Below, one piece after another: positions 24,705 to 33,189 of a stretch of DNA of 64,000 bases; the first letter of the stretch is position 1, and every line of letters starts with the position of its first letter. Under the pieces are notes generated by a model. The model did no database searches, was not told the origin of the DNA, and saw nothing but the letters and a program-made list of their open reading frames with translations. The stretch comes from Symbiodinium natans. Lineage: Eukaryota; Sar; Dinophyceae; Suessiales; Symbiodiniaceae. The position numbers were made by a program, and so were the translations under genes. Location of the stretch: NCBI GenBank assembly GCA_905221605.1, contig CAJNDS010001079.1, positions 650,001 to 714,000 of the forward strand. Direction: 5' to 3'.

Positions 24705-24809
24705 AACACACACACAACCCTAGACGCGCGCATCTGTTTTGGACCGATCGCACAACAGTGTGGGAGAGCCTTGCCCCATGGCAAAGGCCCTCCACACACA
24801 ACACTGCCC
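24705..24809 (-). repeat. B2 split direct repeat (element 3' end)
   Basis: Second 105-bp B copy and the 3' boundary of the element. It starts in a short CA run, so the exact end is uncertain by a few bases. Confidence 0.9.
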
Positions 24810-24873
24810 GTCACGGGAAACCTAACTCAGCCACGTGGGGCCGTGAGCCCTTTCTCTAGGGCGGGAGGGTGGG

Positions 24874-25054
24874 ACAATTCGTCGGCTGCTGCTTGAAGCC
24901 GACTTCAGCAGCACACAGGCAAACAGATTGAAAGCTCGACAGCTGAACACTCAAGTGCGCAACGCAACATGCTCAAGTGTGTAACACGCGCACGGGTGGC
25001 CGAGTGTTCGGAGCATGCGCTAGGGGGTTTCGGGCGGCTAGCGCAAGCAACCCA
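24874..25054 (-). repeat. A2 split direct repeat (internal)
   Basis: Second 181-bp A copy, between B1 and the 64-bp spacer that precedes B2. Confidence 0.93.
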
Positions 25055-25158
25055 ACACACACACAACCCTAGACGCGCGCATCTGTTTTGGACCGATCGC
25101 ACAACAGTGTGGGAGAGCCTTGCCCCATGGCAAAGGCCCTCCACACACAACACTGCCC
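25054..25158 (-). repeat. B1 split direct repeat
   Basis: 105 bp, identical as read to 24705-24809. It abuts A2, sharing base 25054. Confidence 0.93.
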
Positions 25159-25264
25159 AAACCGAAGGGTGCGATCAGTTCAATGCAGATGCCCGGACAC
25201 AGCTAAAACACCCCTAACCAACCGGGTGACCGGCAGATGCTTACCGCGTGCAACAAGACAACAC

Positions 25265-27198
25265 TCAGGACTCCCACGGAGCCCTCAGCAACTGGTCAGT
25301 ATCAGGCACCAGCCTGTTAGATGGACTCAAAGAGGCGGGAACGATGCCGCGGCTAAGTTGATCTGCAATACAGTTGCGAACGCCAGCAATATGAGAAACC
25401 TGAAGCTGAAAGTGGCAACGGCAAGCCCAGTACCCTAGAGCCTGAAGCACAAAACACAAAGGCTTGTGCATGGAAAGCAGCTTGACCGAGCACGCGGTCA
25501 CGGCCTGGTTGTCGCAGAGCTGCGCAAACTGTACTAAGCAGAACCCTTCAGGCAAAACCCCCGATTCCCGTACACGCAACACCACGAGTGCAAGCTGAGC
25601 AAGAGCCTCGAACGCAGCAACGCAGCCCTGAAGTCCAGAACCGCCCTCACAATGGAACCATGTCGGCAGGTCGGCCGCTGAGAAAAGCATGCTGAACCAA
25701 CGGGCCTGCGACATGTCTCCAGCAGCGTCGGCAGGCAACCAAAACCCACCTATACCTGCACGGTCGCGGGTGGCGAAAGCGTCCGCGGCACACACAGTAG
25801 GGCACGCCGGCGCAATGACAAGGGGAATCTGCACACGCTCTGAAACTGACCGAAGGAAGAGTTTGGCGGCGAAGGCGCAGTCAGAGTTCGGCCGAACAAA
25901 CCTGCTCCCATACTCGAAAAACACCACCGAGACCTGACCGCCCTTAACCCGCGGGCACTGCAAGGCGGGGGCATCAAGGGAGCGAACTACCGTGTTGTTA
26001 ACTGAATGCAGCTTCCAGCCATCGAGAATATCACAGCAAGGCACACTGCCATGAACAACGAGCCGATCGCTGAGGTGATCTAGCAGATCACCAAACTGCT
26101 CCAGCGTCAAGAGGCGACAAGTCGTCAAGGGCTTATGCAGCAGTGCATAGAAGCTTTGCAGCCAGGGGCGCAGCCAGAAGGCGCCGCACGTGAACCACAA
26201 GAGCAGTCCTATCACGCGCTCCACATCTTTACGCAGCATCTTGACTCCCGACCTAAGTAGAGGCTGGAGAAGTCCAACGCACTTCTCGGCCTTGGCTTCG
26301 GGCAGGACAGCAGTGAAAGAATCGAACTGGAACCGCCAGCCGATCCAGGAGAGTTGCTGGGAGAACTTCAGCTTCTCCCAACTTAGGGGGATGCCCAAAC
26401 TGCACAAAAACATGACGCTGGTTGCAGCGACCAGCGGGGCAACGCTAGAAGGCACAAGCAAAATGCCGTCGTCCACGTACAACATAAGCCCGTGCGGAAT
26501 GCGGACGAATTGATGTAGGAACCTAACCAGCATCCCGCCTAACCTGGAGAACCAGTACGCAGCCCACCTGCATCCAAAATAGCAGGAACGATAGCAATAC
26601 CACTTCCCCTCAAGAACAAAACAGCTAAAGCCACGCTCTGCTTCCCGCACAGTGACAAGCTTGTGTGCTCCGCGCACATCGAAGCAAAGCGCCGTCCAGC
26701 AAGACCCCGGCGGGGCAGAACTGAGGAAGCGCTGCAGTGAATGCAAGGTTGGAAGGTGCACCTTCTCGAGGATGAGACACATGGCGTTGGCACCACTCAC
26801 AGAGCCATCGCCAATTAACCTGGGGTTTTTACCTGCAGCATGCACAACACCAAGTTTTCCGGCTGCCAAGTTTTTCCCACAACACCAAGTTTTCCGGCTG
26901 CCAAGTTTTTCCCCCAGCGAGAGCGTGCAGCGGACTCACCGCCAACTACCTCGAACAAGTGCCCGGCATCGATGTCCTTCTGCAATAATTTCCTGGTTAG
27001 AGCAGGATCCTCTGACCCGCTGCGCCAAGGCTCAAGGTGCACAAGGAGTTCCTCTGGCAAGGTGGGCTCGGCAGCTTCAACAGGGTCCCAAACCCCGGAC
27101 GGTGGGATGGGTTGTAGAATGCCGGTGGGCACGCCCTCGCGCAGGACAGAAGGCAAGATGGAGTCAATGTCACCGGTCATCTTGCATAAAGCTCTCAT
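25265..27198 (-). CDS. reverse transcriptase-RNase H, disrupted
   Basis: The N-terminal frame (27198-26815) contains GDIDSILPSVLREGVP and LLQKDIDAGHLFEVVGGE. The main frame (26869-25265) carries the RT palm: CFDVRGAH (first Asp) and YVDDGILLV (YVDD active site). RNase H motifs follow: Glu in AAFEALAQ, Asp in CDNQAV, and HIAGVRNCIADQLSR near the C-terminus, as in DIRS/Ngaro RNase H. The two frames overlap at a 35-bp tandem duplication (26846-26915) which shifts the reading frame; both sides carry the same AAGKLGVV words. Without it the protein would be about 630 residues. It copies element RNA into cDNA. Probably inactive in this copy. Confidence 0.88.
26846..26915. repeat. 35-bp tandem duplication within RT
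   Basis: Two 35-bp units, 26846-26880 and 26881-26915, identical except at the last two bases of the window chosen. 35 is not a multiple of three, so the RT frame is broken here. Confidence 0.92.
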
Positions 27199-27631
27199 CG
27201 GCTGAGAAAAGGCAGTCTGCGCTTGCAGAATCCAACAGGGACCTTAGCCGACCCACTAAACCCCACTCAACCACCAAAGAACCGAACATTTGCCTTAAAC
27301 CCCGAAAGTGATCCCGCGCAACCAACGGGGAGTGCCACGCAGCACTGGACCCGTTCCCGCCGCCGTCAGGGATGTGCAGTCGAGGCTGATGATCCCACGC
27401 AGGCACCGACTGAATGACATCGGGCGCAGAAGAGACAGTCTTCGCCGGCTGTGCAGTACAATGTCTGGGAACAGGACACAACGCTGCCTCACACACAGTA
27501 TCAGGAACTGAGATCGGAAACACGCCCGATCGGTCAGGCAGATGAGGTGTCACTTCAGAATACGCTGACGCACTCTTCAATCGGACACAGCGTCCACCCG
27601 ACGCAGGATGGTCCTCTACAGCTGGACCTAG

Positions 27632-28472
27632 TCACTTTTTGGGACATGTCCCCCCACCATGAGAGTCCGAGAAACAAACATTGCACTTATGAAGGAAACG
27701 ACAGTCATCCGCAGAGCGGGAGCACTTGCCCTCCTGGAAGGCATTGCAGAAGGCATTCTTGACTCTCTTGGCAGGCGCCAGCTCAGTGTTCTGATTCTTC
27801 CGTTTCGGACCCTTGGGCGTGGGAGGAGGAGGAGGCTGCCTAATGCACCAAGCCAGCTGCATGGGCCAATAGGTCGGCGACCTCAAGGGGCTGGCTTCCA
27901 CGCTTCCTGTCCTTGATCTGCCCGACATTTTCTTCGCTGAGGACACGCTTCCAACACAGCCACTCCCAAGATTTAGACGCGCACTGGGACTGCACACACT
28001 GCAGGAAACTAAGGCCCGGCAGCGTCGAAGGAGCAAGGACCACTCCCGAGTAAGACTTTTCGAAGGCACGCTTCAGCTTGTCACGCTCAGCTGCGTTTAA
28101 ACGCTGCTGAGGGACACCAAGAGAGAGTAATGAGGACGCATTGAGCGCAGGTGCTGCGGGTGGGAAAGGTGCTGGCGGCAAGCTGCCGGCCGCAGGCAAC
28201 GGACCAGCGGCAATGCTAGCACGTGCTTTTACCCACAGCGCACGCAGGGATCCCAGCACAGGATGAAACTTCCAAGTCACATCTGCTGCTTCCTCTGGAA
28301 CCAACTTGGCCTCCTTCAGCAGCGAGTGAGCAAACAAGTCCAAATGCGCTTTCTCGTCGAAGGAATGCGCAAACACTTGGAGGGAGCAATAACTCGAGGA
28401 CACCTTCTTCAAGATCGAATCAGGCACTCCCGTTGCGCCTAATGACTCCAACCACTTGGAATCGTCGCCCAT
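27632..28472 (-). CDS. gag-like ORF with CCCH and CCHC zinc modules, frameshifted
   Basis: ATG 28472 (MGDDSKWLES) opens a frame to a stop at 27840. The sequence then continues in a second frame, open 28069-27632, so a one-base shift somewhere near 27840-27900 is needed. The first part is helical with a Pro/Ala-rich hinge. The second frame ends with two zinc modules: C-x7-C-x6-C-x3-H, then CNVC-x4-H-x4-C, a zinc knuckle typical of Gag nucleocapsids. Position between recombinase and RT and the knuckle support a nucleic-acid-binding Gag. The shift could be a mutation or programmed frameshifting; one copy cannot tell. Confidence 0.6.
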
Positions 28473-28635
28473 TGCTCCACGCAAGCAGCAACAAGCAGGC
28501 ACAAACAACCAATCGCAAGCGCCAGTACTGGCTGACAACTTAGGTGATAGCTCAAGAATACGCGAGTACCTGACAGAAAGTGATCACGCACTCAAACTCA
28601 AGCAGCACCAACAACAATGCGCAAACTGGATGAGT

Positions 28636-28772
28636 CCCGTACTAACAGCGCACCCTTGCACGCCCGGGACATCCAGACTAACAACGACACCACGTAGGAC
28701 CGTGCGATGTTGGTCGCAAAGCGAACTAGGGGGCCCGTACTCACGACGCACACATGTGCGTCCGGGACGCCA
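28636..28772 (-). repeat. imperfect repeat pair between recombinase and gag ORFs
   Basis: Two copies about 98 bp apart, 28636-28673 and 28734-28772. Both start CCCGTACT and contain CGCAC and CCGGGAC. The second holds an 18-bp imperfect palindrome, GACGCACACATGTGCGTC. This is the only non-coding gap inside the element, so it may be a promoter, splice or regulatory signal for the downstream ORFs. Confidence 0.55.
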
Positions 28773-28830
28773 CCCAAACTGCGCTTGCAGTAACAAGCAA
28801 TCACACCTGAGCTATCAGGTAAGCAAAGCA

Positions 28831-30642
28831 TCATTGCGTCTGTCCAAAGCATCCCGTATGCTGACAAGGGCTAAATCCTGCAAACTGCGGGTCATCTTGC
28901 GACAAACTGTAGAAGTCGCGCAGCGCCAGCGAAGGCCGGCACGCCAACCGCCAGTTGGCCAAGACCAGGCGCGAATCTTCAACATCAATCTTCACCGCGC
29001 GATGAAAATACCCGGAACTGCCGTTGACGATCCACACGCCTGCACAATTGGGGTGGGCGCACTCATGTTCTGACCCCGACGCAACGCTTTCGTCTTCACT
29101 GGAGATGGCATTGTCTGTGTCCGAAGAGGAGCTGCCAGGGCTGCACATACGCTGGGGCTCGGAAATACTTTCCTCGCCCTCCTCCTCGACCTCGTCCTCG
29201 TCCTCGTCCTCGGTATCTGAGCAGGCTTCGCAAGGAGCATCAGATGGCTTTGGCATAGTGGCCGCAGCCTGAGCACGGGCAAAAAAGGACTCCGCCTCTT
29301 CTAAAGTCATGCAACCCCGGTTCAGGGGTGTTGACGGAACCCAGCCGCCAGCAATCGCACCAATGATCTTTGACTGGCAACGTATAGCCGGGATGATATC
29401 GTTCCGCCCGTACCGCGGCACGCACCGAGCAGTGCCGTTGAAGCGGTGATGGCCCTGAGCTGCCTTCTCAGGCTCGGCCACCTGTAGTTGGAGGGCCCAG
29501 GCCAGAACAGTAGTTTTCAAAGAATGAAGAGTGAACATGTGAACGTGCTCCCGCGGAACACCACCGAAATGCACCAAGCAACGACGCAACTGTGCCAGCA
29601 TGCAGGAATATCCTATGGGTTTGTCGAAACTGCCAACCAAGAAATCGCGCTTAGGAAACTGAGAGCGCAGTTGGCAAACTCTGTCATAGAAGCGCGCTCC
29701 CCAGTTGCAGCCTGTACAGCCTTTGCTGAGGACTCCGAAGGGCATGCCTCTGGGAGAAGACTTGGTGCGCCAACACCACCCTCTGACCTCGCCCCGGCTG
29801 GAACAGATGGAGGAAAGATCCATCCGTTGAGCATCACTCCAACGAAGACTGCCCCAAATCATCAACAAGCAGCACAAAACCACCCATTCTCCGTCTCCAA
29901 GATCCTGCATGGTTGCAAGCTCCAAGTTGCGAACAACCCAAAGTGGAAGAGGAACCGCCTCCTTCACTGGCATGCTGTCCCACATACCTTGGCGTGACCA
30001 AGCCTGTACCAGGGGGTTGGTAAGCGACGCGTGAAGCATTGAGAGCTGTAGCTTATAAGCAACAAATTTCATTGCTGCCAGTACGCCCGAGGCAGACTTG
30101 GCACGCAAGCGGCCGCGATCGCTTCGCACTCCTTCAGATAAGCTTTTCACGAAATCGACAACCTGCGTGAGGGATGGAGAAGCGGCGCTCCACTCCAACG
30201 CGCTACAGAACTGCAACCAGCGTTTCCATCCCGAGATATGCCGACGCAAAGTAGATGGCGCCCGATCGCAGAACAGAGGGGCAATATCATTGACAGACAC
30301 ACATGTACCCATAGCAACAAGCACACTGCTTCCTTCTGCGCCGCCAAGATGAATGCAGAACTTAGCCAAGGTTGACGCCAACATCAAGCGATCTTGTTTC
30401 TCATGGTCACGAAGACAAGACTCGCCAGCAGCTGCGCCAGGCAGCTCATGTGGGATCTTGGGGGCCCTCAACACACTGTCTTGGACGCCTGGAGACACGA
30501 CTGCGCCGGCAAACGCAAGCTCCATCCCCTGCATCGTCGAAGAGCGAGAGGTGGTAGAACGCCGGATAGGCCGGGGTACGCCCATGCCTAGGTTGTCCAA
30601 GCTGTACGGCGACGCGGTGACCCGGCGGCGTGGCCGCTCCAT
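28831..30642 (-). CDS. tyrosine recombinase of the retroelement
   Basis: 603 residues from ATG 30642 (MERPRRRV); the open frame upstream lies in the A1 repeat and is ignored. The catalytic domain shows Arg267 in WGSLRWSDAQ, a likely beta-strand Lys294 in WRTKSS, His373-x-x-Lys376 in HSLKTT, His398 in QGHHR, and Tyr411 in RYGRND, in the usual tyrosine-recombinase order. The second catalytic Arg of HxxR is Lys here. An N-terminal SAM-like helical region precedes it. After the catalytic domain come a strongly acidic Asp/Glu run and a Cys/His-containing tail. The protein would join the circular cDNA to the host chromosome. The frame is intact over its full length. Confidence 0.88.
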   Translation of the reverse strand: MERPRRRVTASPYSLDNLGMGVPRPIRRSTTSRSSTMQGMELAFAGAVVSPGVQDSVLRAPKIPHELPGAAAGESCLRDHEKQDRLMLASTLAKFCIHLGGAEGSSVLVAMGTCVSVNDIAPLFCDRAPSTLRRHISGWKRWLQFCSALEWSAASPSLTQVVDFVKSLSEGVRSDRGRLRAKSASGVLAAMKFVAYKLQLSMLHASLTNPLVQAWSRQGMWDSMPVKEAVPLPLWVVRNLELATMQDLGDGEWVVLCCLLMIWGSLRWSDAQRMDLSSICSSRGEVRGWCWRTKSSPRGMPFGVLSKGCTGCNWGARFYDRVCQLRSQFPKRDFLVGSFDKPIGYSCMLAQLRRCLVHFGGVPREHVHMFTLHSLKTTVLAWALQLQVAEPEKAAQGHHRFNGTARCVPRYGRNDIIPAIRCQSKIIGAIAGGWVPSTPLNRGCMTLEEAESFFARAQAAATMPKPSDAPCEACSDTEDEDEDEVEEEGEESISEPQRMCSPGSSSSDTDNAISSEDESVASGSEHECAHPNCAGVWIVNGSSGYFHRAVKIDVEDSRLVLANWRLACRPSLALRDFYSLSQDDPQFAGFSPCQHTGCFGQTQ

Positions 30643-30672
30643 AACAACAGCAAGAACGCAGAGCACACAACA

Positions 30673-30853
30673 ACAATTCGTCGGCTGCTGCTTGAAGCCG
30701 ACTTCAGCAGCACACAGGCAAACAGATTGAAAGCTCGACAGCTGAACACTCAAGTGCGCAACGCAACATGCTCAAGTGTGTAACACGCGCACGGGTGGCC
30801 GAGTGTTCGGAGCATGCGCTAGGGGGTTTCGGGCGGCTAGCGCAAGCAACCCA
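30673..30853 (-). repeat. A1 split direct repeat (element 5' end)
   Basis: 181 bp, matching 24874-25054 base for base as read. The shared sequence starts ACAATTCG and ends GCAAGCAACCCA. The recombinase ATG lies 31 bp inside the element from this repeat. Confidence 0.93.
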
Positions 30854-33180
30854 GCTGTCGAGGCACGCTTTTTTGCTGTAGGGGTAACTTGCTTTTTTCT
30901 GGCGCTTGCGGGCCGGGCACGCTTCGTGTATGATGTGCTTGGCAAGGAATGGCTTTGGTTTGTCGGTTTGTTTATCATACTCAGCGGCAAGGCTTCAAAG
31001 AGCAGGGGAGCTTCGAAGCAAGTTCGCATGGCTTCAAAGTCAATGCTTGCTCGACGGGCTGCTTGGAAAGGATTCGTACGAGTTGTCTTATTGATGGCAC
31101 GACACGCTTGGAAACAATTTGCATGGCTTAAAGGAGCAAACGCGCCCCCCCCCCCCCCCCGTTGATCGAAACACATGGGATCGCTTGGGTACCTTAATGA
31201 ACAAACAGCCACCACAGCAACAAAAAAAGAAAGGGTTCAATACGATGTGGAATTCCCAGAACCCGAAGTAAACCTCGGCATGAGGGGCTACAGTAGCCTA
31301 CGCATGCGCGCGTTGTGCCTTACGAGCCGTCCCTGCAAAACCCTCCGCCTTGGCCACAAACGAAGAAGTGCAGCCAGCAGCAGCGCCGCATGGCGGCAGC
31401 TGGCCTGACACAGATGCCAATACGACATGCCACCCTAAGTCCAGGCGCAAAGCTATGCCAGGGTGGCTGGGGAGCTGCCCTCGCCAACCAGGATGCGTGG
31501 CCTGAGCGAAGCTCAAGTATAGCCCCAGGCCTAATCCTGTAATTGCGCTCGTTGTGACATTCACCGACCTGTCTGTAAAGCTTGCATCCACTCGGGCGGC
31601 GGCCCCTCCCCCAGCATGATCCGCTCACCAAGCTCCAGAAGCTCTGCATCCGGCAACGCCGCAAATTTGCTCGTCTCTGATGGGTGTGACCTGTGCATGA
31701 CACACCCTGCAAACTTCAGCAAACATGTGACTGCAAATGGCTGCGCAAGGCCCCAGCAAGGGCACGCAGCCAGCAGGACGGCTGGCAAAGTCCCCCTCCC
31801 TCACGTCAAGGACCGCGACTTCTCCCTGATTTGCGTCTTTGCTTGTTCGGAGATGGGGGGAGACGTTTAGCGATACATGAGCGCAGACAGCAACTTCCGA
31901 ATCCAGCAATGGAGGGTTCAAAAGTCGCCAGGCTCAAATGCAGCTGTGCCTTGTGCATGAGGACAGCAACCTGTCAACAGCTCAAGATTCGTAGTCTGAC
32001 ATCGTCACGAAGCTTCAGTCTCTAGTGCGCACTAGCATGCGCGCCAGCCGTCGTTGCCAGAGAAGAGACTTAGGTGACCTAGGGAATTATGGCACACTAC
32101 GTCACTTCCCGAGGATTTTTTTAACAAGACTTCAATTGAGTCCGGGCCTCAGATGCCTCGATGGGGAGGGGCTCATCGGAGCCAACTTGTTGCTTCCGGT
32201 GCTTAAAGGTGCCCGCGCGCTTGAAGGTGCCGGCCTCGTCCCATCTCACATACCACCAGGCTGCACGGTGGAGGGCTTCGAGTCTCACGCTAGTATCAGT
32301 GGGCAAGGCTCTTGGTAAGAGATGGGTTTTAGTTTAGGGTAAGATGGTTCATGACCAATGGGAGAAGAATCCTCGAGACCCTAAACCAACCTTCCCTCAG
32401 CCCGGGCAACTTGACTTGATCGAGGACCCCCGAAGAAGTCGCCTGGTCCTGGTTAAGCCGGCAAACTTGCCTTCAAAGGGGGAAGCAGCTTAGCATGAAG
32501 AAACATCTTGAGCTTGTCTGCTTGGTGAAGGCTTGGCGCATGGCAGCTTCTTTCCGCAAACGTTCTGCGACCTTGCCAGCTTCTGCCTCCGCCTGGACTA
32601 CCAGAGGGATATCAGGCGGCAACCTGAAGATTTACCGGCTGACCTTGTGACAACCTGTCATTTCACCCGGTGCCTCGCGAATTCTTTGCTCACGCGGCCC
32701 AAACAGCCAAACAGGCATCCTGGTAGCAATACAGAACTTCCTAAAGTGCTCAACATCTCTCAACACATGACACACAGCCTGCCAGGCAGCCATCCAACTT
32801 TGGCTTTGGAACCATAGATGCCACCTAAGCGAGTTCGTGCTGCTCTTGATTCTCAACGGATGGTAGCGTAATGGTGCACAGATGCCCCCACCGATTGTCA
32901 CGCTGTGGACCACATTGGCACCATGCTGAGGAGCCCCACTCAGGGGCTCAAGGCCGCAGTCGGCCACCTCACGTCCAATGGGCCCCCACTACACTCAGAA
33001 CAGCAAGAAAAAACCTTTGAGTACACAGCAACTGCCGGACACACTGAGATCGCATCGTAGGATGGAAGCAAAGACCTGTGCTCGCATTGAACACATTCCT
33101 AGCTGCTAACCGACGTCCAAGGCTTCCAAGGGCCCATCTCGGACTCCCTCGTTCCTAGGCTGAACTGCAGGCTCAGGCGC
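30854..33180. other. flank of retroelement, no firm gene
   Basis: Contains a C run at 31146-31160. One minus-strand frame ending at 31561 (FAALPDAELLELGERIMLGE) looks like a real C-terminal exon and could be the last exon of the phosphoesterase gene upstream, but the link was not established. Confidence 0.35.
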
Positions 33181-33189
33181 GTGACGTCT

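Larger units (their letters stand above)
24705..30853 (-). mobile_element. YR retrotransposon with Ngaro-like split direct repeats
   Basis: A 6.15-kb element on the minus strand. In element orientation it reads A1 (30853-30673), recombinase ORF, gag-like ORF, RT-RNase H ORF, B1 (25158-25054), A2 (25054-24874), 64-bp spacer, B2 (24809-24705). The two 181-bp A copies and two 105-bp B copies look identical. This A1-ORFs-B1-A2-B2 plan is the split-direct-repeat structure known for Ngaro/PAT elements of the DIRS order, which integrate through a tyrosine recombinase by a circular intermediate. No integrase or LTR was seen. Unusually, the recombinase comes first; DIRS and Ngaro normally end with it. 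The RT frame is broken by a 35-bp duplication and the gag frame by a shift, so this copy is probably inactive though young, given the identical repeats. Confidence 0.88.

Noticed and set aside
24705-30853. LTR retrotransposon or retrovirus-like element
   Set aside because: There is no integrase or protease, a tyrosine recombinase is present, and repeats are split, not two terminal copies.
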